In this document: positions 39,426 to 47,357 of the stretch, piece after piece
Position numbering within the stretch: the first letter of the stretch is position 1
How the letters are laid out: each line of letters starts with the position of its first letter
Translations under genes and position numbers: made by a program
NCBI RefSeq assembly: GCF_020696975.1
Contig: NZ_JAJGBK010000032.1
Span: 124,001-188,000, forward strand
Reading direction: 5' to 3'
DNA from: Methanoculleus sp.
GTDB taxonomy: Archaea > Halobacteriota > Methanomicrobia > Methanomicrobiales > Methanoculleaceae
DNA: 64,000 nt
Notes under the pieces: generated by a model
The model's database searches: none
What the model saw: only the letters and a program-made list of their open reading frames with translations
Told to the model about the DNA's origin: nothing

Positions 39426-40178
39426 ATGCGCATCACCCGGCCGGCTCTCCTCCTTACCGCCCTCGCCCTCTTCCTCGCCGCCTACCTGGTGGTCCGGTTC
39501 GACGACCCGGCGGTCCCGCCCGCCGTCCCGATAATCTTCCTGGTCGGCCTCGCCCTCCCTTCCTACATCGCCCTCGTCCGCTGGCTCGGTCCCCTCCGCG
39601 GCATCGCGCTCCTCCTCCTTTTGAGCCTCCTCCCGCTCGCCGTCGAGGCCTACGCCGTCGCGACCGGCGTCCCGTATGGCGGGTTTACCTACTCGGCCGA
39701 CCTCGGCTACCGGGTCTTCGGCCTCGTCCCCTGGACGGTCGCCTTCGCCTACCTCCCGATGCTCCTTGGCGCCGTCACCCTCGCCGCAGCCGCCGCCGGG
39801 ACCGCGTGGGGCCGGCTGGTCCCGGCCGGGGTCCTCGTCCTCCTCCTCGTCGACCTCGTCATCGACCCGGCGGTCGTCCACGCCGGGCTCTGGGTCTGGC
39901 CCGACGGCGGGGCCTACTACGGCGTCCCGGCCTCGAACTTCGTGGGCTGGGTCCTGACCGGCACGGTCTATGTCGCCCTCTTCCGGTTCATCGCGGGCGA
40001 TCGAGCGATCCCGGGGACGGTGGCGGCAAGCCTCCTCCTCATCCTCGCGTTCTGGACCGGCTACCTCGCCCGGAACGATCTTGCCGTACCGGCACTCCTC
40101 GGGGCGGCGCTCGCCCTTGCAACCCTGCCGGTCGCCTTCGGTGGTGATAGCACAGCATCGCCGCCGGCTCTCCCGTGA
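39426..40178 (+). CDS. CruF-like carotenoid hydratase family membrane protein
   Basis: A 250-residue protein with about seven membrane helices. The motifs EAYAVATGVPYGGFTYS and DLVIDPAVVHAGLWVWPDGGAYYGVPASNFVGW are diagnostic of the DUF422/CruF family. In haloarchaea CruF hydrates bisanhydrobacterioruberin to bacterioruberin. Its place beside crtI, crtB and an elongase-like prenyltransferase supports a role in carotenoid synthesis. TATA of the next gene lies inside its last codons, but co-expression is likely. Confidence 0.85.
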   Translation: MRITRPALLLTALALFLAAYLVVRFDDPAVPPAVPIIFLVGLALPSYIALVRWLGPLRGIALLLLLSLLPLAVEAYAVATGVPYGGFTYSADLGYRVFGLVPWTVAFAYLPMLLGAVTLAAAAAGTAWGRLVPAGVLVLLLVDLVIDPAVVHAGLWVWPDGGAYYGVPASNFVGWVLTGTVYVALFRFIAGDRAIPGTVAASLLLILAFWTGYLARNDLAVPALLGAALALATLPVAFGGDSTASPPALP

Positions 40179-40189
40179 CGATCCCGGAC

Positions 40190-40206
40190 GCCAAAATATA
40201 TATGCC
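40190..40206 (+). promoter_or_regulatory. TATA box before crtI
   Basis: AAAATATATATG at 40193-40204 is the only AT-rich block between cruF and crtI. It lies about 50-55 bases before the ATG at 40253, so crtI, crtB and the elongase-like gene can be transcribed separately from cruF. Confidence 0.5.
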
Positions 40207-40252
40207 ACCTGTGTCTTCCTGCACCCGTTTTCCATTCAGGAAGGGGGGAATT

Positions 40253-41728
40253 ATGCGGGCTGTAATCGTTGGGGCCGGGTTCGGGGGGCTCTCCGTCGCG
40301 GCTCTTCTTGCGAAGGGCGGTTTCGACGTCACGGTGATCGAGAAGAACGAGCAGCCCGGGGGCCGGGCGAGCGTCCACCGCGATAGGGGGTTCACGTTCG
40401 ACATGGGGCCGTCGTGGTACCTGATGCCCGACGTCTACGACCGGTTCTTCGCGGAGTTCGGGAAAAGCCCGACGGACTACTTCCCGCTCGTCCGGCTCGA
40501 CCCGTCATACCGGGTCTTCTTCGGGAGCGAGCGGGTCGCGGACGTCTCGGCCGACCTCGGGAAGAACTACGATCTCTTCGAGTCGTTCGAACCCGGCGGG
40601 GCCGAAAAACTCCGGGGTTACCTCGCCGAGGCCGAGGAGACTTATGATATCACCATGAGCGACCTCCTCTACCGGGAATACCGGAGCATCTTCGACTTCT
40701 TCGACCGGCGTCTCCTTGCCGGGGGGAGGAAACTCAACCCGCTCGAGAACCTGGAGTCCTTCGTCAAGAAGCGATTCGCAAGCGACGAAGCCCGGAAGGT
40801 CGTGCAGTACTCCATCGGCTTCCTTGGCGGCTCGCCCCGGAACACCCCCTCGTTCTACCACATCATGACGCACATCGACATGAATATGGGCGTGTGGTAT
40901 CCGGAGGGGGGGATGCGGGCGGTGGTCGAGGCCCTCGTCGCGCTCGGCCGGGAGTTCGGGGTCGAGTACCGTTACAACGAGCCGGCGACGGCGATCGGGG
41001 TCGAAGGCGGGACCGCCCGCCGGGTCGTCACCCCGCTCGGGGCGCACGAGACCGACCTCATCGTCGTCAACGCCGACTACCCGTTCGCTGAACTCTCCCT
41101 CCTCCCCGACGGTTCGCGGTCCTACCCCGCCTCCTACTGGAGAAAGAAGGTCATCGCCCCTTCTGCCTTCGTCGCCTACCTCGGCGTCGACCGGGTCGTC
41201 GAGGGGCTCGCCCACCATAACGTCTTCCTCGAGCCCGACTGGGAGGAGGGGTTCGAGACGATCTTTGACCCCTACAAGGCAGCCTGGCCGGAGAACCCCT
41301 CCTTCTACGTCAACGTCCCCTCACGGACCGATCCGACCGCCGCTCCGGAGAGCTGCGACACCCTCTTTGTTCTCGCACCCCTCGCCCCCGGGATCGAGGA
41401 TACCCCGGCGCTCCGGGAGCGGTTCTACGACCGTCTCATGGGCCGGATGGAGGAGATCCTTGGCGAAAATATCCGCGACTCTGTCGTGACCCGGCGGGTC
41501 TTCGCGCTCTCGGACTTTACGAGCCGCTACAACGCCTACCGGGGGACAGCCCTCGGGCTCTCCCACACCCTCCGCCAGACGGCGCTCTGGCGCCCGGCGC
41601 ACCGGAGCCGCCGGGTTCCGAACCTCTACTACACCGGCCAGTACACCCACCCCGGGATCGGGGTGCCGATGACCCTGATCTCCTCCCAGATCGTCGCCCG
41701 CGAGTTGATCGACCGTTACCGGCGGTGA
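40253..41728 (+). CDS. crtI: Phytoene desaturase-family protein
   Basis: A 491-residue FAD enzyme that would convert phytoene to lycopene by successive desaturations. The dinucleotide fold is VIVGAGFGGLSVAALLAKGG (residues 4-23) with the following GGRASV, and the C-terminus has YYTGQYTHPGIGVPMTLISSQIVA, the CrtI signature. GGGGGGAATT precedes the ATG. It is a single desaturase; the second desaturase (CrtD) needed for full bacterioruberin is not in the window. The stop is followed within ten bases by crtB. Confidence 0.92.
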   Translation: MRAVIVGAGFGGLSVAALLAKGGFDVTVIEKNEQPGGRASVHRDRGFTFDMGPSWYLMPDVYDRFFAEFGKSPTDYFPLVRLDPSYRVFFGSERVADVSADLGKNYDLFESFEPGGAEKLRGYLAEAEETYDITMSDLLYREYRSIFDFFDRRLLAGGRKLNPLENLESFVKKRFASDEARKVVQYSIGFLGGSPRNTPSFYHIMTHIDMNMGVWYPEGGMRAVVEALVALGREFGVEYRYNEPATAIGVEGGTARRVVTPLGAHETDLIVVNADYPFAELSLLPDGSRSYPASYWRKKVIAPSAFVAYLGVDRVVEGLAHHNVFLEPDWEEGFETIFDPYKAAWPENPSFYVNVPSRTDPTAAPESCDTLFVLAPLAPGIEDTPALRERFYDRLMGRMEEILGENIRDSVVTRRVFALSDFTSRYNAYRGTALGLSHTLRQTALWRPAHRSRRVPNLYYTGQYTHPGIGVPMTLISSQIVARELIDRYRR

Positions 41729-41738
41729 GGTGCGCCCC

Positions 41739-42563
41739 GTGATAGACGAGACCATCTACAAAATCTTTCGGCGGGGGAGCAGGACCTACTTCTACTCGAC
41801 CCTCTTCTTCCCACCTCGGGTCCGAAAGGACGTCTTCTCCCTCTACAGTTTCGTCCGCACCGCCGACGATTACGTGGACGCGGTCCCACAGCAGACCGAT
41901 GAGTTCTACGCCTTCACCGACCGCTACGCCGCGGCCGTGTCCGGGGAGGCGACGGGGGACGTAGTGATCGAGTCGTTCGTCGAACTTTCCGGGCGGAAGG
42001 CCTTTGACCGGGCGTGGATAACGGCGTTCCTCTCCTCGATGGAGAGCGACATCACCGTCACCTCCTACCGGACGATCCGGGACCTCGAGGGCTACCTCTA
42101 CGGCTCATCCGAGGTGGTCGGGCTGATGATGGCCCGGGTCCTCGATCTTGCGCCCGCATCCTACCCCGCGGCCCGGGGCCTCGGGCGGGCGATGCAGTAC
42201 GTCAACTTCATCCGCGACATCGCCGAAGACCTCGCCCTCGGCCGGACCTACTTTCCGGCCGAAGAGATGGAGGCGTTCGGGCTCGACGACCTCTCGGCGG
42301 CCATTGCCTCGCGGCATCCCGACCGGTTCGCGGGGTTCGTCCGGTACCAGATCCGGCGCTACCAGGCGTGGCAGGAGGAGGCCGAGACCGGGTTTCGGTA
42401 CATTCCCCGGCGCTACCGGATCCCGATCCGGACGGCGTCGGATATGTACCGCTGGACGGCCCGGACGATCGAGCGCGACCCGGCCGTCGTCCACCGGCGG
42501 AAGGTGAAGCCCTCGGTGCTCCGGATCGTCTCCGGCGCCACCGCAAACACCCTGAAGGCGTGA
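41739..42563 (+). CDS. crtB: Phytoene synthase (squalene/phytoene synthase family)
   Basis: About 274 residues. It joins two geranylgeranyl diphosphates to phytoene. The first Asp motif is FVRTADDYVDAV (about residues 38-49) and the second is YVNFIRDIAEDLALGRTYFP, both normal. Start choice is between GTG 41739 (GGTG six bases upstream; chosen) and GTG 41730. It lies between crtI and the UbiA-type gene, with only one base before the latter. In combination the genes make lycopene and probably a C50 derivative. Confidence 0.92.
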   Translation: MIDETIYKIFRRGSRTYFYSTLFFPPRVRKDVFSLYSFVRTADDYVDAVPQQTDEFYAFTDRYAAAVSGEATGDVVIESFVELSGRKAFDRAWITAFLSSMESDITVTSYRTIRDLEGYLYGSSEVVGLMMARVLDLAPASYPAARGLGRAMQYVNFIRDIAEDLALGRTYFPAEEMEAFGLDDLSAAIASRHPDRFAGFVRYQIRRYQAWQEEAETGFRYIPRRYRIPIRTASDMYRWTARTIERDPAVVHRRKVKPSVLRIVSGATANTLKA

Positions 42564-42564
42564 C

Positions 42565-43416
42565 ATGCCTCCCCGGCTCCTCACCCTCGCCTGGCGGGTC
42601 TCGCGGTTCCGGTTCTGGATCTACACCGGCGGGACCTACGTGGTGGGCTACGCCCTCGGGATGGACGCCTGGACGGCCTTCTTCGACCCCGGCTACATCC
42701 TCTTCCTCTGCTACTTCTTCTTCCCGGCAAACATCTTCATCTACGGGGTGAACGACTGGTGGGACCAGGATACCGACCGGTTCAACCCCAAGAAGGATGT
42801 GAAAGAGTATCGGGTCCGCGAGGCGGACGGCCGGGCCCTCCTCCTCCTCCTCGCTCTTTTGGGGGCGGCGAGTCTCGCGCTCCTCTTCTGGCTCGATGCC
42901 GTCGGGAAGGCGCTCTTACTCTCCTTTCTCTTCCTCTCCTACTTCTACAGCGCCCCGCCGCTCCGGTTCAAGGAGGTCCCGGTCCTCGACTTCTCCTCGA
43001 ATATGCTCTACGTCGTCCCGGGGATCCTGGGGTATTACATCGCGAGCGGCGCCCTCCCGCCGGTTGCTCTCGTCGTCGCCGGCTACCTCCACATCGCCGC
43101 AATGCACCTCTTCTCCGCGATCCCGGATATCGGGTGGGACGCGGCCGCGGGGATGACGACGACGGCCGTCGTCCTCGGAAGGCGACGTTCGCTCCTCCTC
43201 TGCCTCGCCTTCTGGTCGGGGCTTGCCGCCCTTGTCATCTCTGCCGGCCTTACCCCCTTGAGCCTCCTCGTCCTGGTCTACCCGGCCGTCCCCCTCGTCC
43301 TCCTCCTCCGGGAAGGGATCTCGATCGACCGGGTCTACTGGTACCTGCCTTTCATCAACACCAGCCTCGGGGGGCTGGTCTTTCTTCTGGCGACCCTTCG
43401 GACGGTTGCGTGGTAG
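42565..43416 (+). CDS. UbiA-family prenyltransferase, lycopene elongase-like
   Basis: A 283-residue membrane protein with about nine helices. The first Asp-rich motif is NDWWDQDTDRFNPKK (about residues 67-81) and the second is SAIPDIGWDAAAGM. This matches the UbiA superfamily; placement after crtI-crtB and with a cruF-like gene points to the lycopene elongase subgroup (LyeJ/CrtEb), which adds C5 units at both ends of lycopene. Alternatives such as menaquinone or heme-type prenyltransferases are less likely in this context. Confidence 0.85.
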   Translation: MPPRLLTLAWRVSRFRFWIYTGGTYVVGYALGMDAWTAFFDPGYILFLCYFFFPANIFIYGVNDWWDQDTDRFNPKKDVKEYRVREADGRALLLLLALLGAASLALLFWLDAVGKALLLSFLFLSYFYSAPPLRFKEVPVLDFSSNMLYVVPGILGYYIASGALPPVALVVAGYLHIAAMHLFSAIPDIGWDAAAGMTTTAVVLGRRRSLLLCLAFWSGLAALVISAGLTPLSLLVLVYPAVPLVLLLREGISIDRVYWYLPFINTSLGGLVFLLATLRTVAW

Positions 43417-43419
43417 GGT

Positions 43420-44352
43420 CTAGAGCAGTAGCGTCGCGATCAGCGGGATGGTGACGAGCGACCCGATCGTCGAGACAAAGACGATCTGCGACGCGAGCCG
43501 GGAGTCGGCGCCGTACTGCTCGGCGAAGATGACGGTGTTCGCCGCGGCGGGCATCGCGGCCATCGTGATCATGATCCCGTTGATGTAGGGGTCGGCGAAG
43601 ACCGGGGCGAGGAGGTAGCAGTAGGCCGCCGGGATCCCGAGGAGGAGGATTGCGCTCGCCGCCCAGATCCGCCAGTTCCCGACCATCTCCCGGGCCGGGA
43701 AGGTCGCGAGCATCGCCCCGACGATGATCATCGCAAGCGGCGTCGTCACCCCCCCGAGGAGTTCGATCGAGTCGATGAAGGGGCTCGGGATCTCGACTGA
43801 GCCGAGGAAGAGGGCAAGCCCGAGAATGGAGGCCGCGATCCCGGGGTTTAAGAGCAGTTTTGGATCGAACCCCTTCCCCCTCCCCCCGGTCAGCATCGCG
43901 ATCCCGACCGAGAAGACGAGGATGTTAAAGAAGAGGTTGAAGATCGCGACGTAAAAGAGCGACTCCTCCCCAAAAAGTGTCAGGGCGACCGGGAACCCCA
44001 TGAACCCGACGTTCCCGAAGACGATCGCGAACTGGAGGACCCCCTCCTCCGCGGCCGGGACCCGCATGGCCTTCGAGACCGCCCAGGCGAGGGCGAACGA
44101 GAAGACGTAGAGCACCGCGGTCGCGAGGATCAGGGTCTCTGCGCCGACGAGACGTTCGGGGGTGAAGGGGACCTGCATCGAGGCGACGATCAGCGCCGGG
44201 ATGGTGATGTTGATGAGGAGCCCCGAGAGCCCCCGGGTGGCCCGGGGGTCGACGATCTTTGTCGCGACCGCGACGTAGCCGGCGGCGATCAGGAGGACCA
44301 GGATGAAGATCTGATCCGCAACTATCAGGAAATCCGTGACCGCACCGTTCAT
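43420..44352 (-). CDS. AEC-family transporter
   Basis: A 310-residue protein with about ten membrane helices. Features are LLIAAGYVAVATKIVDPRATRGLSGLLINITIPALI at the N-terminus, FGNVGFMGFPVA in helix four and MAAMPAAANTVIFAEQYG in the C-terminal half, which are hallmarks of the auxin efflux carrier family. These usually export or exchange small organic acids or amino acids. The substrate is unknown. It ends four bases from the carotenoid gene on the opposite strand and is probably transcribed alone. Confidence 0.88.
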   Translation of the reverse strand: MNGAVTDFLIVADQIFILVLLIAAGYVAVATKIVDPRATRGLSGLLINITIPALIVASMQVPFTPERLVGAETLILATAVLYVFSFALAWAVSKAMRVPAAEEGVLQFAIVFGNVGFMGFPVALTLFGEESLFYVAIFNLFFNILVFSVGIAMLTGGRGKGFDPKLLLNPGIAASILGLALFLGSVEIPSPFIDSIELLGGVTTPLAMIIVGAMLATFPAREMVGNWRIWAASAILLLGIPAAYCYLLAPVFADPYINGIMITMAAMPAAANTVIFAEQYGADSRLASQIVFVSTIGSLVTIPLIATLLL

Positions 44353-44479
44353 AAGGGCACCGCTCCGTCCGGTTCATCAAGGTGGGCGCCGGTACCCCTT
44401 TACGGTTCTGCTCGGGACGGGGCCGGTGGAGATGAGTCAGGAGGCGGTTTAGCGGGCTTGTGTGCGACCGGGGGAGAGA

Positions 44480-44953
44480 CTACGCCGATATAGAGGGGAT
44501 TCCCCGCCGGAACCGCACCGCAAGGTACCAGAGCACGAGCGTCACGCCGAGGAGCGCCTCGCCCGCGTAGAGGAGGAGGGGTTCCCGGACGACGCTCCCC
44601 CCCTGGATGGTGAAACCGCGGAAATACGATGTCACGCAGAGCAGTCCGGCTGTCATGGCAGCGAAGGACGCACCGAGGATGATGATGATCCGGTGATCCC
44701 TCCCAGGATGAAGGATCCGCCGCCCCTTCTCCGTCAGGGTGTAGTCCCGCCATTTCCGGACGTTCTCGTGCGTCACGAGCTCCGCATCGGCAAGAACACT
44801 GAGGTGCTCGTGAACGGTCGATCGGGCAAGACCAAGCCCGTCGGCGAGCTCGCTCATCGTCATGGGCCGGGAGTCAAGCGATTTGAGGATTGCGACCCGG
44901 ACGTCGGAGGAGAGAGCGGCGATATCGTCCCGGTCGAGCATGACGTCTTCCAT
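44480..44953 (-). CDS. Winged-helix regulator with two C-terminal membrane helices
   Basis: A 157-residue protein. The winged helix spans about residues 5-75 (SSDVRVAILKSLDSRPMTMSELADGLGLARSTVHEHLSVLADAELV...DYTLTEKGRRIL), an ArsR-like fold, and two helices follow (about 83-103 and 122-142). It is a membrane-tethered regulator like R1 and R2 but with the reverse order of domains. CCATATCGG near 44971-44979 is about 25 bases before ATG 44953, so the transcript is probably leaderless. Its target may be the adjacent genes; no operator is seen. Confidence 0.8.
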   Translation of the reverse strand: MEDVMLDRDDIAALSSDVRVAILKSLDSRPMTMSELADGLGLARSTVHEHLSVLADAELVTHENVRKWRDYTLTEKGRRILHPGRDHRIIIILGASFAAMTAGLLCVTSYFRGFTIQGGSVVREPLLLYAGEALLGVTLVLWYLAVRFRRGIPSISA

Positions 44954-45072
44954 GATTTGAAATCTCTCCGATATGGGTCTGGTCCGAAACAATCAGGTAC
45001 TCCCCTGCCGGGAGAGAAAAGCGTTCCGGAACTGTCCCGGTACTGCCGAAAAAGAGGATGCGCCGCTCTCCG

Positions 45073-45900
45073 TCATTCCGCCCGGAGGGTCGGGAAGGTC
45101 GGGGGCGGGACCGGTTCCGGTGCATCTCTCCCCATGACGATGAACGTCGCCGACGCCCGGGGGAGGCGGGCCCTGTTGTAGTCGGGGTCCGGGGTAGAGC
45201 CGGGGTCGGGTTCCTCTTTCCAGGAGGTGCCGGTACCCAATATGGTGACGGTCTCCCGCCGGAAGTCGAAAGTGACCGGCGTGCCGTTCGGAGTCGTGAG
45301 GGTGTATGGGGCGGCAAGATCGATCGTCAGGTAAAAGACCTCCTCCGGGCCGGGCCGCGGGAGGTCCGCCGTCACCCGCACCTCGCGCCATTCCCCGGCG
45401 GCGAGGTCGTCGATAGGCAGTGTGGTCACAGCGCCGGGGAGGATATCCCCTTCCGGGGATCCGGTGGTGGCGTTCAGGCGCTCAACCCCCGTCGTCACGG
45501 CAAGATCAGCCCGGGCACAGTCTTCGCCCGCGAGGTTCCGGGTGAAGAAATCGAGGCTGATCCTGTCGCTCTCGATTGCAATATCGGGAGCATACCGAAT
45601 ATCCTCCGGATGGGCTGGATCGAGGCTATAACGGTCACCGAGGAAAATGGTTCGGTCCCAGGCGGCTGCGTTTCGCAGGTGCCAGGTCTCGTCCACTCCG
45701 TCATAGACGATCACCGGGCTCTCATAGGGATCGCGGTACTCGAACCCCGGCCCGAACGGCAGTACCCAGTCCGCCCGCTTGAGCGGTTCCTGCACGTGCT
45801 GCTGTCCCGGGGGAAAGGCCGCAAGTATGGCAAGGTTTGCCGCAGCAAGGATGAGAACGGCGCCAAGGCCGACCCATATCCATATCTTTGGGTGCATCAT
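45073..45900 (-). CDS. Hypothetical membrane-anchored protein
   Basis: A 275-residue protein with an N-terminal helix (about residues 8-27) and a large external part with ETWHLRNAAAWDRTIFLGDRYSL, TDLPRPG-like turns and a proline-rich end (DAPEPVPPPTFPTLRAE). The two central regions read like beta-sandwich domains. No family is recognised. TTTATACG around 45953-45960 gives a leader of about 45 bases. It follows the regulator gene at 44480-44953 on the same strand but has its own promoter. Confidence 0.68.
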   Translation of the reverse strand: MMHPKIWIWVGLGAVLILAAANLAILAAFPPGQQHVQEPLKRADWVLPFGPGFEYRDPYESPVIVYDGVDETWHLRNAAAWDRTIFLGDRYSLDPAHPEDIRYAPDIAIESDRISLDFFTRNLAGEDCARADLAVTTGVERLNATTGSPEGDILPGAVTTLPIDDLAAGEWREVRVTADLPRPGPEEVFYLTIDLAAPYTLTTPNGTPVTFDFRRETVTILGTGTSWKEEPDPGSTPDPDYNRARLPRASATFIVMGRDAPEPVPPPTFPTLRAE

Positions 45901-46207
45901 GTCACGTCAGAGAGTTCGGAGCATCCGGAACCATATCAGGATCTGGGATGAAATCGTATAAAGCCCACTGCGGTCGTTCGGCCGCAACCGAATAAGACTT
46001 TAATATTGCGATTTGCTGTGTGGCGGCAGGGAGGTGGCAGTTTCCGGGACTGTCGACCAGATCCAAAGGTTTATGGTTAGTTCGGCTGGAATCGAACGAT
46101 GGCTGCCGGATTTATATGATCTGGAGACTCAGAATCGTGTTGGGTGCCGTATGTGGAGCCTGGTACATGTTATCCACCCAGGCGGATGAACACCAGGAGG
46201 AGAGTAG

Positions 46208-46246
46208 ATGGACGAAAATGCAACCTTTCTTGAGGAAAAGCGGTGA
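46208..46246 (+). CDS. Possible 12-residue leader peptide
   Basis: A strong ribosome site (CCAGGAGGAGAG) stands before an ATG that opens only MDENATFLEEKR and stops at 46244-46246. The stop overlaps the GTG start of the next gene as GTGA. The peptide may serve translational coupling, or the pair may be one gene with a frameshift. The interval 45901-46207 holds no other gene; a CGGTCGTTCGGCCG palindromic stretch is at 45971-45984. Confidence 0.35.
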   Translation: MDENATFLEEKR

Positions 46247-46674
46247 CTCCGTTGCACCATGAGAGGAACATCCGGCTGAAGCGATACCTCATCACAGTCG
46301 AGGTCGCCGGGTTCGTCCTGCTCGGCTGTTACGCCGCTGTCGCCTCTTACCTCGCCGCGACCATCCCGCCTGACGCACTCCTGCTCTACGAAGTCACGGA
46401 GGAGAGGGCCCGGGAGGGCATCCTCATCCACCTCGACGAGGAGATGTTCCGGAATCTGCCGGTTCTGGACACGTTCCTCCGGGGTGAGGGACATCATGCC
46501 GGAGAAGAGCCGTATACTTCCGGGCACATCCGGTTGGTGGGGAGCATGGAATACCCGGAGAAGATCCGCCAGGAAACGATCGACGTCTACATCTTCGATA
46601 ATGAGACCGGTGGGAGGAAGTATTTCGAGTACGAGGGCCGGTACTATCGGGTCGGGACGGTTTACCAGGACTGA
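46243..46674 (+). CDS. Small membrane-anchored protein, YEG-YY family member 3
   Basis: A 143-residue protein with one helix (about residues 18-42, VEVAGFVLLGCYAAVASYLAA), then LLYEVTEERAREGILIHLDEEMFRNLPVLDTFLRG and an ending YFEYEGRYYRVGTVY. These parts align with the genes at 22428 and 22831. The GTG start overlaps the stop of the 12-residue frame, with no good ribosome site of its own. It differs from its relatives in lacking a P-box. Function unknown. Confidence 0.62.
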   Translation: MTPLHHERNIRLKRYLITVEVAGFVLLGCYAAVASYLAATIPPDALLLYEVTEERAREGILIHLDEEMFRNLPVLDTFLRGEGHHAGEEPYTSGHIRLVGSMEYPEKIRQETIDVYIFDNETGGRKYFEYEGRYYRVGTVYQD

Positions 46675-46777
46675 ACGGCTGGAGGAAGAACGAGGGGACC
46701 TGTATACGGTCTACCAGGAAATCCTTGTTTCCGAGCCGTTGGGTTTAATTTTCGACCTGAAACCCATTCCGAAGCCC

Positions 46778-46823
46778 CGACGTGCAGACGCGCAGCACAG
46801 AAAAGGTTTATAGGAGAGCGTCG
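46778..46823 (+). promoter_or_regulatory. P-box promoter of 46883
   Basis: CGACGT (46778-46783), GCAGACGCGCAG, CACAGAA, TTTATAG and GCGTCG (46818-46823), arms 40 bases apart. A leader of about 60 bases holds GGGATCGGTGTCCCG, similar to hairpin 1 of the structured leaders, but no hairpin 2 or 3. Confidence 0.78.
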
Positions 46824-46882
46824 ATGTCTCCATCGTGAATATCGGGATCGGTGTCCCGGGACGCGCCGGCAGGTGAAGATCA

Positions 46883-47191
46883 ATGAAAGAAAGAAAAGCC
46901 ATGAGTAATACCGGCCGAAGAGGGCTGATCTGCATCGCCCTGCTACTCTTAATCCTGGCCGGCAGCGGTATAGCGTGCGCATCTCCGGGTGGAGAACCTC
47001 CGGCCGATGCGGGGGAGGGCCGGGAGGCTGTGCTTGCGGAACCCGCAGGTATGACGACGTATCAGGGACCCGATAGTGCGTTCAGCGTCTTCTACAACCC
47101 CGTGCTTCTCGGGTGTGGCCTGGGCGCCGTGATCGTGCTCGTGGTGGGCTATTACCTCATCCGGAGGTCCCGCGGGAAGGACGCACCGTGA
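46883..47191 (+). CDS. Small protein with two membrane helices
   Basis: A 102-residue protein: basic start (MKERKAMSNTGRRG), a helix that could be a signal peptide (about residues 14-33, ending IACAS), a 40-residue polar external segment and a second helix (about 73-92, GCGLGAVIVLVVGYYLI) with a basic tail (RRSRGKDAP). GGTGAAGATCA precedes the ATG. Its stop overlaps the GTG of the next small gene. No family is recognised. Confidence 0.62.
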   Translation: MKERKAMSNTGRRGLICIALLLLILAGSGIACASPGGEPPADAGEGREAVLAEPAGMTTYQGPDSAFSVFYNPVLLGCGLGAVIVLVVGYYLIRRSRGKDAP

Positions 47192-47334
47192 GTCTCCTCT
47201 TCTTTCCGGCCGTCGCCTTCGTCCTCGCGTGGCCGTTCGCCCTCATAACCCTGATCGGGAAGCTGGAACGGGAAAAGCAGCGCCCGCTGCGATCGGTACG
47301 ATTTGTGCAGGCTCCCTACCCCCCGCCAGGGTGA
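47188..47334 (+). CDS. Small membrane protein
   Basis: A 48-residue protein starting at GTG 47188, which overlaps the preceding stop as GTGA. One helix (about residues 4-22, LFFPAVAFVLAWPFALITLI) is followed by a basic tail (GKLEREKQRPLRSVR). The overlap and the continuing codon bias make it likely to be translated with its upstream neighbour. Function unknown. Confidence 0.5.
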   Translation: MSLLFFPAVAFVLAWPFALITLIGKLEREKQRPLRSVRFVQAPYPPPG

Positions 47335-47357
47335 AGGTGGAACAGGGAGATGAAACG

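Noticed and set aside
45971-45984. Palindrome before 46208 as a regulator site
   Set aside because: It occurs once and stands in no clear relation to a TATA box; kept only as a note in the leader-peptide entry.
6933-46823. Recurring ACGTGTAGA sequences as CRISPR repeats or insertion-sequence ends
   Set aside because: They are dispersed, not regularly spaced, occur once per gene in the promoter position and orientation of that gene, and contain a TATA box; no transposase or spacer structure is present.
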